Shown: positions 1-6,686, numbered from the stretch's first letter. The stretch: DNA of 11,287 nucleotides from Chloroflexota bacterium (GCA_002710885.1 PAIW01000099.1:1-11287); one strand, 5' to 3'. The notes: generated from the letters alone by a model not told the origin. Made by a program: numbers and translations.

Positions 1-449
1 CTGGCAGGTTCCAACGAGATAGCAGTGGACGTGTCTTCGCCTCCGACCTGATGCAGATCCCAACTTCTAACGGAGGCCGCGAGGAGCACGACGCGCCGTA
101 TCTCGTGACCGATGGGCAGGGTAATTCCCTGTGGCTGATAAACCAACTCCACCACGAAGCATTCACCTTCAACTTGGATCAGGCGATAACCGAGGCAACG
201 GGACTGCCCGCTGTTCTCGCCGAGCCAACGAAGGCCCATGTGCGGAGCGGCCTACAGACCTTCGCGATGGCCTATGACAACACCTCCGTAAACCTGGGTC
301 TCCCTGTCGCGGAAGGCCAACTAATCGACATCACGGTTTATGACGTTCGAATCCAGCCAATCAGCGAACAGAAGGGCATTCCGCACTCCGGTTCTGTTCA
401 GGCGGAATTGAACAAGCTCTCCCTCACAGTGGTCGAACCAGCGCGTTAG
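1..449 (+). CDS. 3' end of an unrecognised gene (5' truncated by window edge)
   Basis: The frame read from base 3 is open to the window edge and ends at TAG 447-449, giving about 148 residues of the C-terminal part of a protein. The ATG at 51 is probably internal, because sensible coding continues upstream of it and no ribosome binding site precedes it. The visible part has no membrane segment or cysteines. It is rich in short strand-like stretches, such as NSLWLINQL and LIDITVYDVRIQPI, which suggests a mainly beta or alpha/beta soluble domain. I do not recognise the family and assign no function. A promoter directly follows the stop, so the next gene is probably a separate transcription unit. 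Confidence is good that this is coding and nil on function. Confidence 0.7.
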   Translation, partial: GRFQRDSSGRVFASDLMQIPTSNGGREEHDAPYLVTDGQGNSLWLINQLHHEAFTFNLDQAITEATGLPAVLAEPTKAHVRSGLQTFAMAYDNTSVNLGLPVAEGQLIDITVYDVRIQPISEQKGIPHSGSVQAELNKLSLTVVEPAR

Positions 450-451
450 AC

Positions 452-480
452 TTTCCATATCACTCTGGCGCCACTATAAT
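452..480 (+). promoter_or_regulatory. Sigma70-type promoter for the flavin reductase gene
   Basis: The -10 box TATAAT (475-480) matches consensus perfectly. The -35 box TTTCCA (452-457) matches TTGACA at 4 of 6 positions. The spacer is 17 bp. It lies just after the stop of the upstream gene and about 68 bp before the ATG at 548. Transcription would begin near 487. Confidence 0.6.
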
Positions 481-547
481 TCGAGAAATTCAAACACGAC
501 CATCGGAAGGTCGCCGCCTTCCAAATCTCCCCTTGCGAGGTTCTGCT

Positions 548-1039
548 ATGTCCGACCCACATCTTTTTCGCCAGGCCTGGGGCAAGTTTGCCACCGGCGT
601 CACTATTATTACCACGTTCCAGCCCGATGGCGAGGTACACGGCATGACAGCCAATGGCATCTGCTCCGTCTCACTGGACCCATTGCTGGCCTTAGTTTGC
701 GCCGGTCACAACACCGCGTCTTATCCGCTTATCAAAGAGTCCAAACGGTTCGCCATCAACATCCTGAAGATGGAACAACTTGCCATCGCCCAATACTTCG
801 CCCGACCCACCGAGAAGAAGACAGGCGATGTTGAAGTGTCCTTCACCATGTCCCCTCATGGCGGCGCCATCGTGGATGGCTCACTGGCTCATATGGACTG
901 TCACGTCGTAGCCGAAACCGTAGCCGGAGACCACACCATCTTCATAGGCGAGGTGGACCAGATCGATGTCGGCTCGGGAGATCCTCTGATCTTCTTTGAA
1001 GGCAAGTTCAGCCAACTGGCGAGCACCGACGCTTCTTGA
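548..1039 (+). CDS. Flavin reductase-like, FMN-binding domain protein
   Basis: A 163-residue single-domain protein of the flavin reductase-like family (PF01613; HpaC/RutF type). These proteins bind FMN or FAD in a split-barrel fold and use NAD(P)H to supply reduced flavin to a partner monooxygenase. Family blocks are in order: FATGVTIIT (14-22), GMTANGICSVSLDPLLALVC (32-51), FAINIL (68-73), GDHTIFIGEV (127-136) and PLIFFEGKFSQL (146-157). The length is normal for the family. The ATG at 548 was chosen because GAGG (537-540) lies 7 bases upstream; an in-frame TTG at 533 has no such site. It has its own promoter. No monooxygenase gene lies beside it, so the partner and substrate are unknown. The family call is secure; the specific role is not. 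Confidence 0.9.
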   Translation: MSDPHLFRQAWGKFATGVTIITTFQPDGEVHGMTANGICSVSLDPLLALVCAGHNTASYPLIKESKRFAINILKMEQLAIAQYFARPTEKKTGDVEVSFTMSPHGGAIVDGSLAHMDCHVVAETVAGDHTIFIGEVDQIDVGSGDPLIFFEGKFSQLASTDAS

Positions 1040-1045
1040 AGCTGC

Positions 1046-1065
1046 CAGGTTTTCAGGTGTCAGGT
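1046..1065 (+). repeat. CAGGT short repeats
   Basis: CAGGT occurs three times, at 1046, 1054 and 1061. The 13-mer CAGGTTTTCAGGT (1046-1058) matches, at 12 of 13 bases, CAGGTTATCAGGT on the minus strand at 7833-7821. Both copies are intergenic. A looser relative (TTCAGGTGTTAGG) lies at 6248-6260. Confidence 0.4.
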
Positions 1066-1089
1066 ATCACGTGGTAAACTGCCGAATTT

Positions 1090-1117
1090 TCATGCTGAGC
1101 GAAGTCGAAGCATCTGG
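1090..1117 (+). repeat. Intergenic hairpin repeat, copy 1
   Basis: Arms ATGCT (1092-1096) and AGCAT (1109-1113) enclose a 12-base centre (GAGCGAAGTCGA), with CTGG just after the right arm. The same arrangement recurs at 9620-9650 (ATTCT/AGAAT arms, then CTGG) and inverted at 9688-9709. It sits in the 150-bp spacer between the flavin reductase and lactonase genes. An extended -10-like element (TGG then TAAACT, 1072-1080) just upstream could start transcription through it. I recall similar CATNCTGAG...GAANCTGG elements being dispersed in many environmental bacterial genomes, but cannot verify that here. Confidence 0.5.
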
Positions 1118-1189
1118 TCGCCTGCAGCAACCCTGACGAACTTATCCTGATACTTGAAACCCCGAGTCCGCGATTCCCCGAGGCACAAC

Positions 1190-2050
1190 ATGATCCCTGA
1201 ACTGATGGCAGACTACCGTTGCGAAACTGGCGAAGGCCCTCTGTGGCACCCAATGGAGAGGCAGGTTTACTGGTCGGACATCCCTCAGGGTCGAATTTTC
1301 CGATTGAACCCCTTCTCTCGCAGGCACGAACAGATTTACGAAGGCCGCATTGTCGGCGGATACACCATCCAGTCTGACGGCTCGCTGTTACTGTTTATGG
1401 ACCGAGGCTCTGTCGCTGTGTGGCGGGACGGGAAGCTTGAGTACCTCGTCAATGAGATGGAAGGCGAGACCGACAACCGTTTCAACGATGTCGCCGCAGA
1501 CCCGGCGGGTCGCGTGTTTTGCGGAACAATGCCCACCGATACTCGCTCAGCGACTCTGTACCGCATGGACACCGATGGCTCGATAACAACAGTGTTGGAA
1601 GGCGTGGGCCTATCCAACGGGATAGGTTTTTCGCCCGACCAGAAGCAGATGTATTACACAGATTCGCTGGCCCGAAAAATCTACATCTTCGACTACGACA
1701 TCGACTCTGGCGACGTCACTAACCAACGCGTGTTCGTCGAGACTCCAGACGACGGCAGCATTCCAGACGGCATGACCGTTGACGCGGAAGGTTACGTCTG
1801 GGGCGCTCGATGGGACGGCTCATCACTGTACCGATACAATCCCGATGGCGAACAGGTTGTGCAGATACAGTTCCCGGCCAAGAAAATCTCCAGTGTGATA
1901 TTCGGCGGCGTCGATCTGACTGATATGTACGTAACCACAGCCGGAGGCGGCAACAAGGCCGAGGAAGGCCCTGGCGCAGGCGGTCTTTTCCGACTGAATG
2001 TCGGAGTCCAAGGCAAGCCGGAGTTCTTGTCTCGTGTAGGGCTGAGCTAG
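1190..2050 (+). CDS. SMP-30/gluconolactonase family hydrolase
   Basis: A 286-residue six-bladed beta-propeller of the SMP-30/gluconolactonase/LRE family (PF08450). These enzymes open sugar-acid lactones using one divalent metal ion. Expected metal ligands are present: Glu15 in GEGPLW, Asn143 in GLSNGIGFSPD and Asp193 in PDGMTVD. Substrate-contact residues of the family fit Arg97 and Asn99 in DNRFND. FCGTM (110-114) and GYVWGARW (201-208) are further family blocks. The length is typical. The ATG at 1190 was chosen because GAGG (1180-1183) lies 6 bases upstream and the protein then begins just before the first strand; an upstream TTG at 1154 adds no recognisable sequence. There is no signal peptide, so it is probably cytoplasmic. 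It converges with the nucleoside hydrolase gene, with only 4 bases between stops. The natural lactone is unknown. Confidence 0.92.
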   Translation: MIPELMADYRCETGEGPLWHPMERQVYWSDIPQGRIFRLNPFSRRHEQIYEGRIVGGYTIQSDGSLLLFMDRGSVAVWRDGKLEYLVNEMEGETDNRFNDVAADPAGRVFCGTMPTDTRSATLYRMDTDGSITTVLEGVGLSNGIGFSPDQKQMYYTDSLARKIYIFDYDIDSGDVTNQRVFVETPDDGSIPDGMTVDAEGYVWGARWDGSSLYRYNPDGEQVVQIQFPAKKISSVIFGGVDLTDMYVTTAGGGNKAEEGPGAGGLFRLNVGVQGKPEFLSRVGLS

Positions 2051-2054
2051 CAGG

Positions 2055-2996
2055 TCACAACGCCGAAACCCGCTCGGCCCACATCTCCGACAGCCGAGCT
2101 CCGTCAACGTCCAGCGCCACGAGGGTGTTCGGCTGCTCCCCGGTCTGGCCGTCCAGGTCGGCCAGAGTCTGGCCTTGCGTCAACTCGTTCCCTGTCGCGA
2201 TATGCACGTAGAGATGGCGAGTCTCGAACAGTGTCGGATCGATGACGTAGGACATCGCTGGAACGTCATTGTACTTGACTGCCCCCGGCCCCATCTCTCG
2301 GCCCCTCTCGGCATATGCCTTCTGGATGAAAGGGGTCGCTTTCTCCATCAGTTCGGAGACCGGTGTTCTGGCCGCCCAAACTCTGGAAAGTTGTTCCGCC
2401 GAAATCTCGACTTTGTTGCACACGTCCAAACCCACCTGGACCACCGACGCACCTGACCGGTACACCAGGTCTGCCGCTTCGGGGTCGCCCCAGAGATTGG
2501 CGCTTGAGACCATCGAGACGTTGCCCGGAACCGTGACTGCGCCCCCCATAACCACCGCCTCGACCAGCGATGACGCGACTCGCGGCTCAACGCTGATCGC
2601 CAACGCCAGGTTCGTCAGACGCCCCAAAGCCACGAATGTTATCTCTCCCGGAGCGCCCATCACGCTCTGGACTATCTTGATTACGGCGTTCTCATCCCTG
2701 ACCTCGACCGACGGCGCTGGCAACCCTGCGTCGCCCAAACCGTCGGAGCCGTGGATGTACTCTGCGAACTCCGGGGCGCCGAAGTTGAACGGCCTGCCTG
2801 ATCCCTGATACACCGAGATGTCGGCGCGGCGGGCAGCCTCCAGAATACGCAGGGCATTGACCGTGCATTGTTCGACGGCGGTATTGCCGAACACGGTAGT
2901 CAAGGCATCGACCTGAAGCTCAGGGCTGCCCAGCGCAAGGAATATGGCCGCCGCGTCGTCTATTCCGGGATCGGTGTCAATGATTACCCGTTTCAT
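2055..2996 (-). CDS. Inosine/uridine-preferring nucleoside hydrolase family protein
   Basis: A 313-residue nucleoside hydrolase (PF01156), a family that cleaves the N-glycosidic bond of ribonucleosides in salvage. The calcium-binding signature DTDPGIDD is at 7-14. HGSDGLGD (82-89), TNLA (128-131), MGGAV (150-154) and NLWGDPEAA (167-175) follow in order. Two positions are odd. The segment usually read as HD(P/x) near the C-terminus is YNDVPAM (242-248), so the common active-site histidine is Asn243 while the metal-ligand aspartate is kept. The usual GPLTN is GRLTN. The ATG at 2996 was chosen because it places DTDPG at the N-terminus as in the family; 25 upstream in-frame codons are coding of the overlapping gene. 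The ATG overlaps the upstream TGA (ATGA), suggesting translational coupling. Substrate is unknown; a sugar-linked compound other than a common nucleoside is possible. Confidence 0.88.
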   Translation of the reverse strand: MKRVIIDTDPGIDDAAAIFLALGSPELQVDALTTVFGNTAVEQCTVNALRILEAARRADISVYQGSGRPFNFGAPEFAEYIHGSDGLGDAGLPAPSVEVRDENAVIKIVQSVMGAPGEITFVALGRLTNLALAISVEPRVASSLVEAVVMGGAVTVPGNVSMVSSANLWGDPEAADLVYRSGASVVQVGLDVCNKVEISAEQLSRVWAARTPVSELMEKATPFIQKAYAERGREMGPGAVKYNDVPAMSYVIDPTLFETRHLYVHIATGNELTQGQTLADLDGQTGEQPNTLVALDVDGARLSEMWAERVSAL

Positions 2997-3388
2997 GGAT
3001 TCAGCCTGTAGAACCTGGACTGCGGATTTTCGATGGGCAGCACGGCCACGCTGGCGAAACTGGGAACCCAACCCATGACTCCGATAGCTGACGATGGGCT
3101 GTCAGGGGCCAAAAGAGCGGCGGTGTGTTCTTCGGGCAGAGATAATAACTCGGAATCGGCATCGTGAGTTAGGTATCTTCCTGCCGTCATGCACTCCAGC
3201 CACTCGCGCACGTACCTCTCGACGGTTCCCGCCCTATGGGATATATCGTGAGACGTTGCCGAACCAGCATCTGCCAACGCCTGAAACAGCCCTAGACGGT
3301 GGCCGACATACAAGTTCAAGCAACTCATCCCTGCGTTCATCGCATTGAATAGCCGATCTACGCACGCTTCAACCTTCTTTGCGTCCAT
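2993..3388 (-). pseudogene. Class I SAM methyltransferase reduced to winged-helix N-terminus plus C-terminal tail
   Basis: The frame encodes 131 residues. Residues 1-95 match the N-terminal winged-helix/dimerisation part of a family of O-methyltransferase-like proteins: GHRLGLFQAL (29-38), then ERYVREWLECM (57-67) and LPEEHTAALL (84-93). The glycine-rich SAM-binding motif and the rest of the Rossmann domain are absent. The last 20 or so residues (SFASVAVLPIE onward, ending RFYRLNP) resemble the final strand of full-length members, usually reached some 200 residues later. An in-frame internal deletion near 3056-3073 explains this best. Start: ATG 3388, with GAGG (complement of 3396-3399) 7 bases upstream. 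The TGA overlaps the nucleoside hydrolase ATG. It cannot be a methyltransferase as it stands. It could be translated as a small binding protein or merely as a leader that couples the next gene. Confidence 0.65.
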
Positions 3389-3448
3389 AGCGGTTCCTCA
3401 CTTCTGTATTTTTGTAGCAGCACAACCCGGTCAGACGAGACCGTAGCA

Positions 3449-3823
3449 TCATGCCATTAAAGGGTCAATCGGCTGTTCGACGCAGAACTCGTTGCCTTCC
3501 GGGTCCGACAGGACCGTCCACGTCCAGGAATGCTCATTGAAGTCCGCGACCTTCTGCGCTCCGAGACCAATGAGGCTATCTACTTCAGCATATCTGGATG
3601 TGTCGCTGGGGCGCAGGTCCAGGTGAACGCGATTCTTGACAGTCTTGTCTTCTGGGACTTTGAGAAACATCAGTCGTGAAGAGTGTGCATCGGAGGGAGT
3701 CTCAATGGCTTTGTTCTCTTCCGCTGTGACCTTGTAGTCCAAAGCCGCGCCCCAGAATCGGGCCAACTCTCCAGAGTTGTGACAATCGAATGTGATGGCA
3801 TTTACGCTCAGGGCCCAGTCCAT
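3449..3823 (-). CDS. VOC (glyoxalase-like) family protein
   Basis: A 124-residue protein of the vicinal oxygen chelate superfamily, closest to the glyoxalase-like domain PF18029. The first beta-alpha-beta module is visible as ITFDCHNSGELARFWGAAL (10-28). The second carries RVHLDLRP (about 65-72) and the closing VLSDPEGNEFCVE. His in VHLD and Glu in FCVE are the positions that usually hold metal in this fold. Substrates of such small VOC proteins cannot be told from sequence; fosfomycin or bleomycin resistance should not be assumed. The start is uncertain between ATG 3823 and the adjacent GTG 3826; neither has a well-placed ribosome binding site, so the mRNA might be leaderless. It is first in a minus-strand run with the methyltransferase remnant (60-base gap) and the nucleoside hydrolase, and is divergent from the TPR gene. 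Confidence 0.85.
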   Translation of the reverse strand: MDWALSVNAITFDCHNSGELARFWGAALDYKVTAEENKAIETPSDAHSSRLMFLKVPEDKTVKNRVHLDLRPSDTSRYAEVDSLIGLGAQKVADFNEHSWTWTVLSDPEGNEFCVEQPIDPLMA

Positions 3824-3863
3824 CACCTTCGGTCAATACAAACGTCGTTGCGACAGCGGGATG

Positions 3864-3869
3864 TATAAT
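3864..3869 (+). promoter_or_regulatory. -10 box upstream of the TPR gene
   Basis: TATAAT matches consensus perfectly and lies 35 bp before the GTG start at 3905. No convincing -35 hexamer is present 16-18 bp upstream (AACGTC at 3841-3846), so activation or a weak promoter is possible. It lies in the divergent spacer shared with the VOC gene. Confidence 0.45.
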
Positions 3870-3904
3870 CTACCGTACTCTTAAGCAAACCTGAAGGCAC
3901 TCCC

Positions 3905-4414
3905 GTGAATTTCGAGCAACTGATTCCCAACCCCGAACCCGAAGAAGACCTTGACACGATCATCGCTGAGATGACCGAGATCATTGTGCAGGACCCGAAC
4001 GACGCCCGCGCCTACTTCCGTCGAGGCAACGCCCACTCCAACAAGGGCGAGTATGAGGAGACCAAGAGGGACATGACACGGGTGATCGAGATGGAGCCGG
4101 GCAATGTCATGGCCCACAACAACCGGGGCGTGGCGCATCTTTGCACCAACGACCCTCAGTCGGCCATCCGCGACATCACCAGAGCGATAGAGCTGGACCC
4201 GACGTATCGAGACGCCTACCACAACCGGGGGCTGGCGTATTCAGAGCTTGAAGAGTTAGACATGGCGCTGGCGGATTTAGACACGGCCATCGAGCTGGAC
4301 CCTTCCCACTGGAGCGCGTTCAGGCATCGCGGCATCATCCACCAGATGAAGGGCAACCAAGACGCTAGCTACAAGGATTATCTGCGGGCGCGTGAGCTTG
4401 AGATTAGCGGATGA
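3905..4414 (+). CDS. Tetratricopeptide repeat protein
   Basis: A 169-residue protein made almost wholly of four 34-residue TPR units: about 33-66, 67-100, 101-134 and 135-168. Each has the canonical pattern, a small residue or RG at the start of helix A (RRGNAH, NRGVAH, NRGLAY, HRGIIH) and an AIELDP-type end of helix B. A short acidic N-terminal stretch (PEPEEDLD) precedes them. TPRs form a right-handed superhelix that binds peptide ligands; the partner is not indicated. There is no signal peptide or membrane segment, so it is probably cytoplasmic. Start: GTG 3905, supported by GAAGG (3893-3897) 7 bases upstream and a TATAAT box. The gene ends 16 bases before the convergent DUF151 gene. Recognition of the repeats is certain; function is unknown. 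Confidence 0.92.
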   Translation: MNFEQLIPNPEPEEDLDTIIAEMTEIIVQDPNDARAYFRRGNAHSNKGEYEETKRDMTRVIEMEPGNVMAHNNRGVAHLCTNDPQSAIRDITRAIELDPTYRDAYHNRGLAYSELEELDMALADLDTAIELDPSHWSAFRHRGIIHQMKGNQDASYKDYLRARELEISG

Positions 4415-4430
4415 TGAGGAACGCCGCAAA

Positions 4431-4907
4431 TTAGGCCGATCCGCCGAACACCTGGCCGATGATATTACGAGCCATGTTCTTCATTCGGTCCGACAATTCT
4501 TCGACGCTATGGGTCACTACAGCTTCGGAGCGTTGCTCGCTGGTTTTCTGCATGGCGTTGATCATATCTTCGGTTAACTTGCAAATGTTCGTGATCTCGG
4601 CCTCGGATTTTAACGCTGGTGAGGTTTCGAGAGGGATTTCTACTCCGGTCCAGTCAATTACTTCCTCGACAGCATATATAGGCATGCCGGTCCGCACCGC
4701 CAGGGCAAAGACATCGCTCGGTCTGCCATCGACTTCACTCTCAACATCCCGAGCCCTTATCTTCGCGATGCCAATGAATGTGTCCCCTGCAAATGCTTCC
4801 ACCTGCACCTCCTCAAGTTCCACGCCCGCCGCGTCCAGCGCCGTGCCCACCAAGATCAACTCCAGGGGGTTGAGCCCCGCCTCCGTGATTCGATAAACGG
4901 CTGCCAT
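4431..4907 (-). CDS. DUF151/bifunctional nuclease (BFN)-type protein, N-terminally short
   Basis: A 158-residue protein whose middle matches the BFN/DUF151 domain (PF02577). NPLELILVGTALDAAGVELEEV (13-34) aligns with the region usually holding RPLTHDLL and the following helix. The hallmark DGRPSDVFALAVRTGMPIY (60-78) and EEV (81-83) are clear. Family members begin with some 35-45 more residues ending in LPIWIG.xEA, which are absent. The upstream bases encode nothing similar in any minus frame, and a stop lies close upstream in this frame. The C-terminal 60 residues form a polar helical tail of no known kind. The ATG at 4907 lacks a clear ribosome binding site; TTG codons at 4940 and 4937 are alternatives. 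It is either a genuine divergent short form or a gene that lost its 5' end. Nuclease activity should not be assumed. Confidence 0.65.
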   Translation of the reverse strand: MAAVYRITEAGLNPLELILVGTALDAAGVELEEVQVEAFAGDTFIGIAKIRARDVESEVDGRPSDVFALAVRTGMPIYAVEEVIDWTGVEIPLETSPALKSEAEITNICKLTEDMINAMQKTSEQRSEAVVTHSVEELSDRMKNMARNIIGQVFGGSA

Positions 4908-4940
4908 GGTCGCAAAGGACCAAAATCCAGCCCTCAACAA

Positions 4941-5269
4941 ATCCCATCAGCAGATACATGGGTATCGGGTCGAATTTTTTGAATCGCAATTACATGTCCA
5001 TTAGAAAAGTTTTGAAGAACTCAAGAGGACGAGGAATCGTGGCGGCCCACATGGCTGAAATCGGGCATGGGAAGGCCTAAACCAGTCTTGGTTGGAAGGC
5101 CGGAGCCTATGGTAGCATACCTCCAATATGCCCCCCTGAAGCGTTGAAATACTATGGGGGTCTTCTCAATCCCAGTTTTAATTAGGTTAGCTATATTGTC
5201 TTTTCTGATGTACGCTCTCGACTGATATTCTGAATGGCTGGTAGGTTCTGGCACGCGTGGAGTGGCCTT
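4941..5269. other. Intergenic stretch without a convincing gene
   Basis: This roughly 330-base spacer separates the diverging DUF151 and propeller genes. A minus-strand open frame (5021-5254) has no recognisable family or ribosome binding site and is not called. GGAAGGCC occurs at 5071 and again at 5095, flanking a small AACCA/TGGTT hairpin. The right part is AT-richer and carries TATATT (5192-5197), a possible but unsupported -10 box for the propeller gene. Nothing resembling an RNA gene was found. It could contain remains of the missing 5' end of the DUF151 gene, but I saw no matching translation. Confidence 0.4.
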
Positions 5270-6247
5270 ATGTTTACCAAAGTTGCTTTAACAATTATCG
5301 TAATTCTTATTCTGGCGGGGCTGGGCTGCAGCTCGCCCGCATCTTCTATCGTCTTCACCTCGGACCGAGACGGCAACCTGGAGATTTACTCGGTCAACTC
5401 CAACGGCGAGAAGATGACGAATCTCACCAACACCCAGACCCACGAATTCGCGCCCGTGTTGTCCCCGAATCACAGGCTAATATCCTTCCTTTCGGGAGTT
5501 CAGGGCAACACATCCGTCGAGGTGATGCGAATCGATGGCACCGAACGTATCGCCCTCACCGAGGGAGGATCGGAACACAGCACCCAACAATGGTCGCCCT
5601 CCAACGACCGCATCGCCTACGTGAAGAAAGACGGCTCAGACTCAAACATCTACATGACGTCCGTTGGCGAGACGAAGACGGCTCTGCTGACGTCGATTGA
5701 AGGCCATCAGGTGGGTGATTGGTCTGGCGACGGAAACTCGGTAGCATTCGCGGTGCTGGGAGGTTCTGGACAGGGCATTTACGTTCGCAATCCAGACGGC
5801 GTGAACGAGTTCCAAGTCACCGAGGCGCCAGACTACAGCCCGCTCTGGTCTCCGGATTCCCGGAAGCTCGCTTTCCTGTCCACTCGTGACGGCAATCCCG
5901 AAATCTATGTGATGGATGCCGACGGCGGCAATCTCAAGCGTCTGACCGAAAGCGAGTCCCCGGAGTACGACCTCTCATGGTCGCCCAACGGCCAGTCCCT
6001 GCTGTTCGTCTCGGAGCGCGACGGCAACCCTGAAATCTACACCGTCACCAAGGAAGGCGCGCGACCCACGCGCCTGACTTTCAACACTATAGTGGACAAC
6101 CAACCAGTGTGGTCTCCGGGAGGCAAGCAGATCGCATTCGTGTCTTACCTGGACGGCGATGCCGACATTTTCTTGATGAGCGCCGACGGCAAGAGTCAGA
6201 ATCGCCTCACCAATAACAGCGCCCAGGACACTAATCCAGCCTGGTAA
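5270..6247 (+). CDS. TolB-like WD40/PD40 beta-propeller protein, probable exported lipoprotein
   Basis: A 325-residue protein with a lysine near the N-terminus, a hydrophobic run (VALTIIVILILAGLG) and Cys20 before SSPASS. This is a lipoprotein-like signal, though Gly rather than Leu/Val at -3 makes the lipobox imperfect. The rest is PD40/TolB-type repeats (PF07676). WSP or variant turns (LSPNHR, WSPSND, WSGDGN, WSPDSR, WSPNGQ, WSPGGK and the terminal NPAW) alternate with strands such as LAFLST and IAFVSY, and RDGNPEIY recurs. That makes seven blades, the last (NPAW) closing with the first strand (IVFTSDRDGNLEIY). The N-terminal domain of true TolB is absent, so Tol-Pal membership is unlikely; a surface or periplasmic-side binding protein is the reasonable inference. 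Start: ATG 5270, with GGAG (5259-5262) 7 bases upstream. An in-frame ATG at 5234 would spoil the signal peptide. Confidence 0.88.
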   Translation: MFTKVALTIIVILILAGLGCSSPASSIVFTSDRDGNLEIYSVNSNGEKMTNLTNTQTHEFAPVLSPNHRLISFLSGVQGNTSVEVMRIDGTERIALTEGGSEHSTQQWSPSNDRIAYVKKDGSDSNIYMTSVGETKTALLTSIEGHQVGDWSGDGNSVAFAVLGGSGQGIYVRNPDGVNEFQVTEAPDYSPLWSPDSRKLAFLSTRDGNPEIYVMDADGGNLKRLTESESPEYDLSWSPNGQSLLFVSERDGNPEIYTVTKEGARPTRLTFNTIVDNQPVWSPGGKQIAFVSYLDGDADIFLMSADGKSQNRLTNNSAQDTNPAW

Positions 6248-6264
6248 TTCAGGTGTTAGGCAGA

Positions 6265-6283
6265 CGGTAACTCGCGGTTACCG
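6265..6283. terminator. Hairpin between convergent genes, possible terminator
   Basis: CGGTAAC (6265-6271) and GTTACCG (6277-6283) form a perfect 7-bp stem with a 5-base loop. It lies just past the propeller stop (6245-6247) and overlaps the RidA stop codon (6278-6280). Neither side is followed by a T-run, so an intrinsic terminator is not proven. Confidence 0.35.
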
Positions 6284-6664
6284 CCGTCGTCTCGCCATGC
6301 AGGTGATTTCAACGAGACTCCCACCGAAAAGCCCTGTCGATTGGGTGGTGGTTCTCGCCGGGTACTTGTCTTTCTCGAAGAACTCTCGGTAGACGTCGTC
6401 CATTGCGTCGAAGTCATCCAGCATCACAAGATGCACGTCAACCCGTACGATCTGCCTCATGTCGAGGTTGAACTCTGCCAACATCCTGCCGATCGCAATC
6501 ATAACTGCTTGAGTTTCCTTCTCAACATCTCCTAGAACTGCCTGGCCTTCCGGAAAATCGGCAGCCACCAGCCCTGACAGATAAGCATAGTTCTCGTCCA
6601 GAACCATCGGACTGTAAGGCGCGTCCGACTTGGGCATGAATGGCGGCTGGAAATGGTGAATCAT
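6278..6664 (-). CDS. RidA/YjgF/UK114 family protein
   Basis: A 128-residue member of the Rid superfamily (PF01042). RidA enzymes hydrolyse reactive enamine/imine intermediates released by PLP enzymes, and trimerise so that active sites lie between subunits. Visible features are APYSPMV (15-21), YLSGLVA (28-34), FDAMDDVYREFF (85-96), and YPARTT (101-106) with the carboxylate-binding arginine at Arg104, followed by LVEI (117-120) with Glu119. The length is exactly that expected. Start: ATG 6664, preceded by a G-rich stretch (GGGGGA) about 6 bases upstream. Its promoter is visible at 6687-6714. It converges with the propeller gene. Presence of the arginine favours an active deaminase, but several Rid subfamilies have other roles, so the exact subgroup is open. 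Confidence 0.93.
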   Translation of the reverse strand: MIHHFQPPFMPKSDAPYSPMVLDENYAYLSGLVAADFPEGQAVLGDVEKETQAVMIAIGRMLAEFNLDMRQIVRVDVHLVMLDDFDAMDDVYREFFEKDKYPARTTTQSTGLFGGSLVEITCMARRRR

Positions 6665-6686
6665 GAATTTCCCCCGATAGCGTTTT

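Noticed and set aside
2269..2808. Plus-strand open frame of 179 codons opposite the nucleoside hydrolase
   Set aside because: The translation is Thr/Ser/Ala/Pro-rich without domain-like pattern and mirrors the hydrolase codons on the other strand.
3449..3826. VOC protein as an antibiotic-resistance (fosfomycin or bleomycin) gene
   Set aside because: The fold alone does not give this function and no specific resistance motifs or mobile context are present.
4459..4896. Plus-strand open frame opposite the DUF151 gene
   Set aside because: The Ser/Thr-rich product is unlike any family, while the minus strand shows the clear RPSD block of DUF151.
5021..5254. Minus-strand open frame of 77 codons in the spacer before the propeller gene
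   Set aside because: No ribosome binding site, no recognisable family, low-complexity end (DSSSS), and it overlaps the probable promoter region of the propeller gene.
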